Position numbers and translations under genes: made by a program
Notes under the pieces: generated by a model
What the model was told of the DNA's origin: nothing
The model's input: only the letters and a program-made list of their open reading frames with translations
Database searches by the model: none
Assembly: GCA_039720395.1 (NCBI GenBank)
Contig: JBBPBK010000067.1
Location: 62,001-126,000 of the forward strand
Source of the DNA: Liquidambar formosana
Taxonomy: Eukaryota; Streptophyta; Magnoliopsida; Saxifragales; Altingiaceae
Length of the DNA stretch: 64,000 nt
Reading direction: 5' to 3'
In this document: positions 59,801 through 64,000 of the stretch, one piece after another
Position numbering within the stretch: position 1 is the stretch's first letter
Layout of the letters: every line of letters begins with the position of its first letter

Positions 59801-59830
59801 TAGCTAAGGTGACAAAAATGGGGTGTGACA
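56824..59830 (-). repeat. Element D 5' LTR
   Basis: 3007 bp, TGTGAACCC... to ...GGGGTGTGACA on this strand. TATA box (CTCTATATAA on the minus strand) at 58851-58860, module copy 7 upstream of it, U5 hairpin at 57030-57072 and the block shared with LTR A at about 57247-57352. Confidence 0.9.
59045..59124. promoter_or_regulatory. 80-bp four-dyad module, copy 7 (D 5' LTR)
   Basis: Same sequence class as copies 3 and 6. The last outer arm has one change (CCCAAG for CCCGAG). Length and dyad spacing are unchanged. Confidence 0.75.
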
Positions 59831-62028
59831 ACTTTCTCAATCCAAAATCTTTGAGGCCTTAAGTAAATCATCATCCAAAACATGTTTAGTATCAATTTCG
59901 TGAATTAATTCATAGCATAGGTTATGAATTTTAAATTTTTAAAAGTTTTAGTTTAACTTTCATGGAAGTTATAACATTCAATTGTCCAATTCTCTCTTTA
60001 TGATTGATCTTAGACTCTCAAATTTTTACTGTATATTTGTTATATCATAAAGATATTGTATATCAAATTCAGTAACATATGGTTTAGTATAGAAGGAGAA
60101 TTCAATTTTTAAAGTTTCAGGTTAGGGTTCTGTATACAGAACCTTTAAATTGAAATTGCAATTTTTTTGGAATGATTTATAGCCAGTGGGTATTTTTCAT
60201 AAAAACTAGACAAGCTTTCCCTAGCCTTTTGAATCACTCAATTTTGTTAAAAATGAATTTTTGAAGTTTCGGGTTAGAAATGAAGAAAAAATAGAAAAAT
60301 AGGAAAAATCATGAAAATTTTGAGGAAGGAGAGTGGGCTACACGCGCCGAAAGTGGGTCTCACTCTCTAAGCAAGTGAGGAAGAGTGCGAGCACTTGTGG
60401 GCCCCATTAAAGCTGAAGTTTTTTGGTCAAATTTTTAAAAATAAGTTATACATACTATCCAAATTTGGTGGTGTTTGGTGAACGGGAAAGTGGTTTTCTC
60501 AAAAAAAAGGTTTTTAAACGTTTTAATTAGCAATTCCTATTTTGACAAGGATTGAACCATTGTACTCAGTTTAACGAGCACTTTATTTTGATATACATTT
60601 TGAAATTTTGTTAAAATCTTCATTTTACCCCTAAAGTTTCGCCTAATTACGAATTAGTCCAAATTGTAAAATTTATTACTATGAAGCTCAAAATTGCTGC
60701 TAATTGAAAGTAAGATAACCAATAGTAATGCGAGACCATTTACCACATAATGGTACAAATTCTGTAATGTTTGTTGCATTATTTTATATTTAGGAAAAAT
60801 TACAGTATAACTCAATTTTTAGTTTGTGGCCCTAATGACCTCCAATTAAGAAACAGTTTGAACCATTAGGACCTTGATGCTAAATTGAACATAATGAATT
60901 CAAGTTTGTGATTTTTATGCGATTCCAATTTAGTTCCTATATTTCATCATGATTCAATAAAAGTTGACTGATGTTTTATTTTACCAAGTGTTGAAATTAC
61001 TTTATTTCATATTGTGGCACATATTAGCATATGATAAACGCTTTTAAAGATAAATTGTGATATTACAATTATATGATGGGAGAGATACAGATGGGATTGT
61101 GGATGTCCTACAGTTAGTGCATTAATAAACTAGGTCGGTTGATATAGAGTCAATGACAAGTATATACATTTATGAGTGGCGCTATATGTGCTATTGTTGT
61201 ATGATAACATATTCTAGTGTAGAGCTTATATGTGTTATCTATATTTTGTACTTTGCAGGTTGTGATATACAACAGGAGCTGAAATTAGTCGATATTTTGT
61301 AGGTTGTGTTATCTATTTCAAGTATGAGAATATTGATATTTTGCCACAATGTAAATTAAAGTTCTTTGTAAATTAGTTGTTTATTGGAAGTTATGATATC
61401 ATGATGATGTATAGAAATTAATATAAAGCATGTTAGATGATTTTTTACGTAGCGGTGTGACTCATTGTGTTATTTATATAACATTTTCAGGATGAAAATA
61501 ATTACAAAGGCTTGAGGATGAGTGTTGAAAGATTTTATGTAGTGGGAGAGGATTTGGGAGCTTATGTAATTGATGTAAATTACATGTATAAGAGATAGAG
61601 TTTTGTTATGATGTAATTTAACTTCCTGAAAACAATATGGTAATATATGTAAGCACAATTTGTATTGTGTGATGACAAGATGGTTAATATAATTTAAGAA
61701 GTATGTTAAAAAGTGGAGCATGACAAAAAACCCTTCCTTAACGTCATATGTCATCAGTACTATGTCATAGAGATATGGTAGGATAAGTTTTATGCACGGC
61801 TCGTAAAGAGTGTTGGAATTTGAATCACGTCACTTACGCATTGAACCTTTTCCTTGAATCTCCAATCATAAAGGTTGAGTTGTCTTCCTAAGTGACTTCA
61901 TGTGGGCTATGCTCCATCCCCCTTTACAAATCGAGGACTGTACTTCCTAAATATACCTTTCAGTCAATCATATTTTATGCACCACATTGTGCGTCTCATA
62001 ATCATATTGGCCTCATCATTTTATCTCC
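59831..62028. other. AT-rich flank of element D
   Basis: No exon, RNA gene or transposon terminus is recognised on either strand. Several short open stretches have no domain signature. This is the DNA into which element D inserted. Confidence 0.55.
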
Positions 62029-62036
62029 TACGTCAC

Positions 62037-62696
62037 TAGGGCTGCAAATGAGCCGAGCCGAGCCGAGCTTTGGAGTGTTCAAGCTCGGCTCAGTTAAAAG
62101 CTTGTTTATTTGTAAACGAGTCGAGCTTTAAACGAGCTTAATTTATTGTGTTCAAGCTCGGCTCATTAAGATTTAGAAAAGCTCAAGCTCGGCTCGACTC
62201 GGCTCGTTTGACTAAACAAGCTGAGCTTGAGCTCGAGTTCGAGCTCGAGCTCATGTTCAAGATTGGTTTGATCTCGTGAACATGAATTTTAAACATTAAG
62301 ATAAAAGTTCACAAACCTTAAAAATCCTTTTTGGATAAGTACAAGATATAACTACTAAGAAAGTATTATCTCTTTCATGTTAATTGGTCCACTTAGCTAA
62401 GAGAAACCAAAGATAAATTAGGGTATTTATACAAGCCCCTTAATGAGCCTACTAATAAGCTATTTTACGAGCCTTTCAATGAGCCTATTTGCGAACCTAT
62501 TCACGAGCCCCTAACAAGCTTGTTCACGAACATAAATGAGCCGAGCTATGGTTTGCTCAAGCTTGGCTCGTTTAATAAACGAGCCTAGTATTCAAGCTCA
62601 GGCTTGGCTCATTTATTAATCGAACGAACTCGAACAAGCCTTTATTGAGCTTGTTCACGAGTTGTTCACGAACGGCTCAGTTCATTTGCAACCCTA
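62037..62696. mobile_element. hAT-type MITE, 660 bp
   Basis: Left end TAGGGCTGCAAATGAGCCGA; right end, complemented, TAGGGTTGCAAATGAACTGA. It is flanked by the exact 8-bp duplication TACGTCAC (62029-62036 and 62697-62704), the duplication size of hAT elements. The interior is rich in GAGCTCG and GGCTCG motifs in both orientations, so the whole can fold back on itself. No transposase. Confidence 0.92.
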
Positions 62697-62704
62697 TACG
62701 TCAC

Positions 62705-64000
62705 ATAAAGCTTTACATACACATTAGTCAATTTTAAATATATATATTTATACCAATATCTAGGACAATATATAATTTTTTTTTTTAACATAATAACATC
62801 TATTTAGCAATGACTATGGATAAATATGCAATAAATAGAACTTAAAAAAAAAAATTCAATTACCCAGTTAAACAAACGTGTAATTATTAAGGAGCTAACT
62901 TAGCAGTAGAAATTTTATTTTTCTTTGCATCCAATATTATATGCTTAATATAATCAATTGAAATGACCCTTTGAAATGGTCAAAAGTTAAAAATAAAAAA
63001 TAATCATATTAATAATAATAAAATGATGTTTGATTAAGATTTAGACTGCACATCAAGTGAGTAAGAAAGTTTGATGTTCATTAAAACCAAATCGAAGAAA
63101 TAATTCAGTTTGCTATTTATTTATACTACATACCAAGAGTATACTTGGAAGTCAAAAGAAGAATAAACAACTTTTATCAAACATAACAATTTTCATTCAA
63201 AACTCAAAATTCTATAACATAACTCTAAATTAGTTATTAACTAAGGCTAAAATGATTTTACAAGCCATGGATATAATAAATCTACCTTAGTTGGATATGG
63301 ATATTAGATCACACACATTGTTTTGAGAAGCAAAATAAAATAGGAAAAATTAGGGAGAAATCCATATGTGATGACTTGTAGAGGCAAACGTTAACGTTTT
63401 CTTGCTATGAAGTTTAGAAATCCAAACTAAGAGTGAAACGTTAACGTTTCATTATAAAGTAGGTTTTAATTTTTTTTTAATGTCATATTTGCCCACATGA
63501 CAATTTTGTTATGAAGTATAGAAGTATAACCTGTTAAGGTTTAAATTTGAATTCTCTTCCATGATTTATACATTAAATAATTGTATTCCTTTTTCACGTA
63601 TGTCAACGAATCTTCCATATCTTCTCCATTCTTTATGCATTAGACAATAGATTTCCTTTTTCAAATTTCATTGGATTTGATAAATTTAAATGTGAAAATA
63701 AACAATTTTCTTTTCCGTTTTTTCTTTCTAAGAGAGAAGTTAAATGTATAGACAGTTATATGAAATTGACGAAAAATTGTTATATATAAATTTTCCTAAC
63801 AGCGAATTTTTTTAATAAAAAAAAAGTTACATATAAATTTATGGAATTATATGTATGTGTTACATATAAAATAATTACATTCCATTCGAAATTTTTCCCG
63901 CAGTGAATTTTTTTAATAAAATAGTTACATATAAAACAATTACATATAAATTTTGAAAGGAATGCAAGATGTTCTCCTTAAATGGGACGCATAATGGAAT
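62705..64000. other. AT-rich non-coding DNA at the right edge
   Basis: No gene recognised. It contains two AACGTTAACGTT palindromes (63386-63399 and 63435-63450). Near 63805-63960 a TTTTTTTAATAAA / AGTTACATATAAA phrase is repeated. Confidence 0.55.

Larger units (their letters stand above)
35464..59830 (-). mobile_element. Element D: Tat/Ogre-like Ty3-gypsy retrotransposon, outermost visible element
   Basis: Minus-strand order: 5' LTR 56824-59830, primer site, gag-protease, intron, RT and RNase H, integrase, two antisense genes, polypurine tract, 3' LTR from 37273. The 3' LTR is interrupted at 35464 by element A, so its far end lies outside the window. Outside the 5' LTR the next bases are ACTTT (59831-59835), a candidate target duplication. 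Two solo LTRs have inserted in it. Pol is decayed by several stops and at least two one-base deletions. Confidence 0.87.

Noticed and set aside
62037..62696. Fragment of a coding gene with GAGCTC-rich repeats
   Set aside because: Terminal inverted repeats and an 8-bp duplication show that it is a hAT-type MITE.

Overview
This is repeat-dominated plant nuclear DNA, most likely from a dicot. It has spliced plant-type genes with GT-AG introns, CACTA transposase genes, Tat/Ogre-clade Ty3-gypsy retrotransposons and a hAT-type MITE. I see no intact single-copy host gene, no tRNA or rRNA gene and no CRISPR array. The bacterial feature types do not apply.

Layout: almost everything from 1 to 59830 is one nest of transposons. 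The outermost visible element, D (35464-59830, minus strand), is a Tat/Ogre-like retrotransposon. Its 5' LTR is 56824-59830 and its 3' LTR ends at 37273. A related element, A (12056-35463, minus strand), sits inside D's 3' LTR. A non-autonomous element, B (24025-33425, plus strand, target duplication GTGAA), sits inside A's 5' LTR. A CACTA transposon (3' end at 12055, 5' end beyond the window) interrupts A's first antisense gene. Two solo LTRs are inserted in D: an A-type LTR at 41290-44104 (duplication CCTGC) inside an antisense gene, and a D-type LTR at 47939-50622 (duplication ATCTC) inside the RNase H region of pol. The right end, 59831-64000, is AT-rich and non-coding apart from a 660-bp hAT-type MITE at 62037-62696 (8-bp duplication TACGTCAC).

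How the genes fit together: on the minus strand A and D encode Gag, an aspartic protease, a G-patch segment, a short intron, reverse transcriptase, two RNase H domains and integrase. On the opposite strand, between pol and the 3' LTR, each carries two extra genes. One is a multi-exon plant mobile domain (PMD) gene. The other is a single-exon gene of about 428 codons that resembles DUF7745/PMD-type proteins. Pol is broken by stops and frameshifts in both copies, but the second antisense gene of D (44900-46186) is fully open. B keeps only a shortened Gag, the spacer that follows pol, and two related 54-55-bp tandem arrays, so it must depend on proteins from another element.

Most notable signal: an exactly 80-bp module made of four 14-bp dyads at a strict 22-bp spacing. 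It occurs seven times, in the LTRs and upstream of the antisense genes, and its arms change in a compensating way between families. B and a chimeric solo LTR carry a different module, ACGT/GTAC-centred dyads at a 21-bp spacing, in the same place relative to the TATA box. Both spacings equal about two helical turns. I read them as interchangeable, helically phased promoter cassettes shared by the retrotransposon promoters and the antisense gene promoters.
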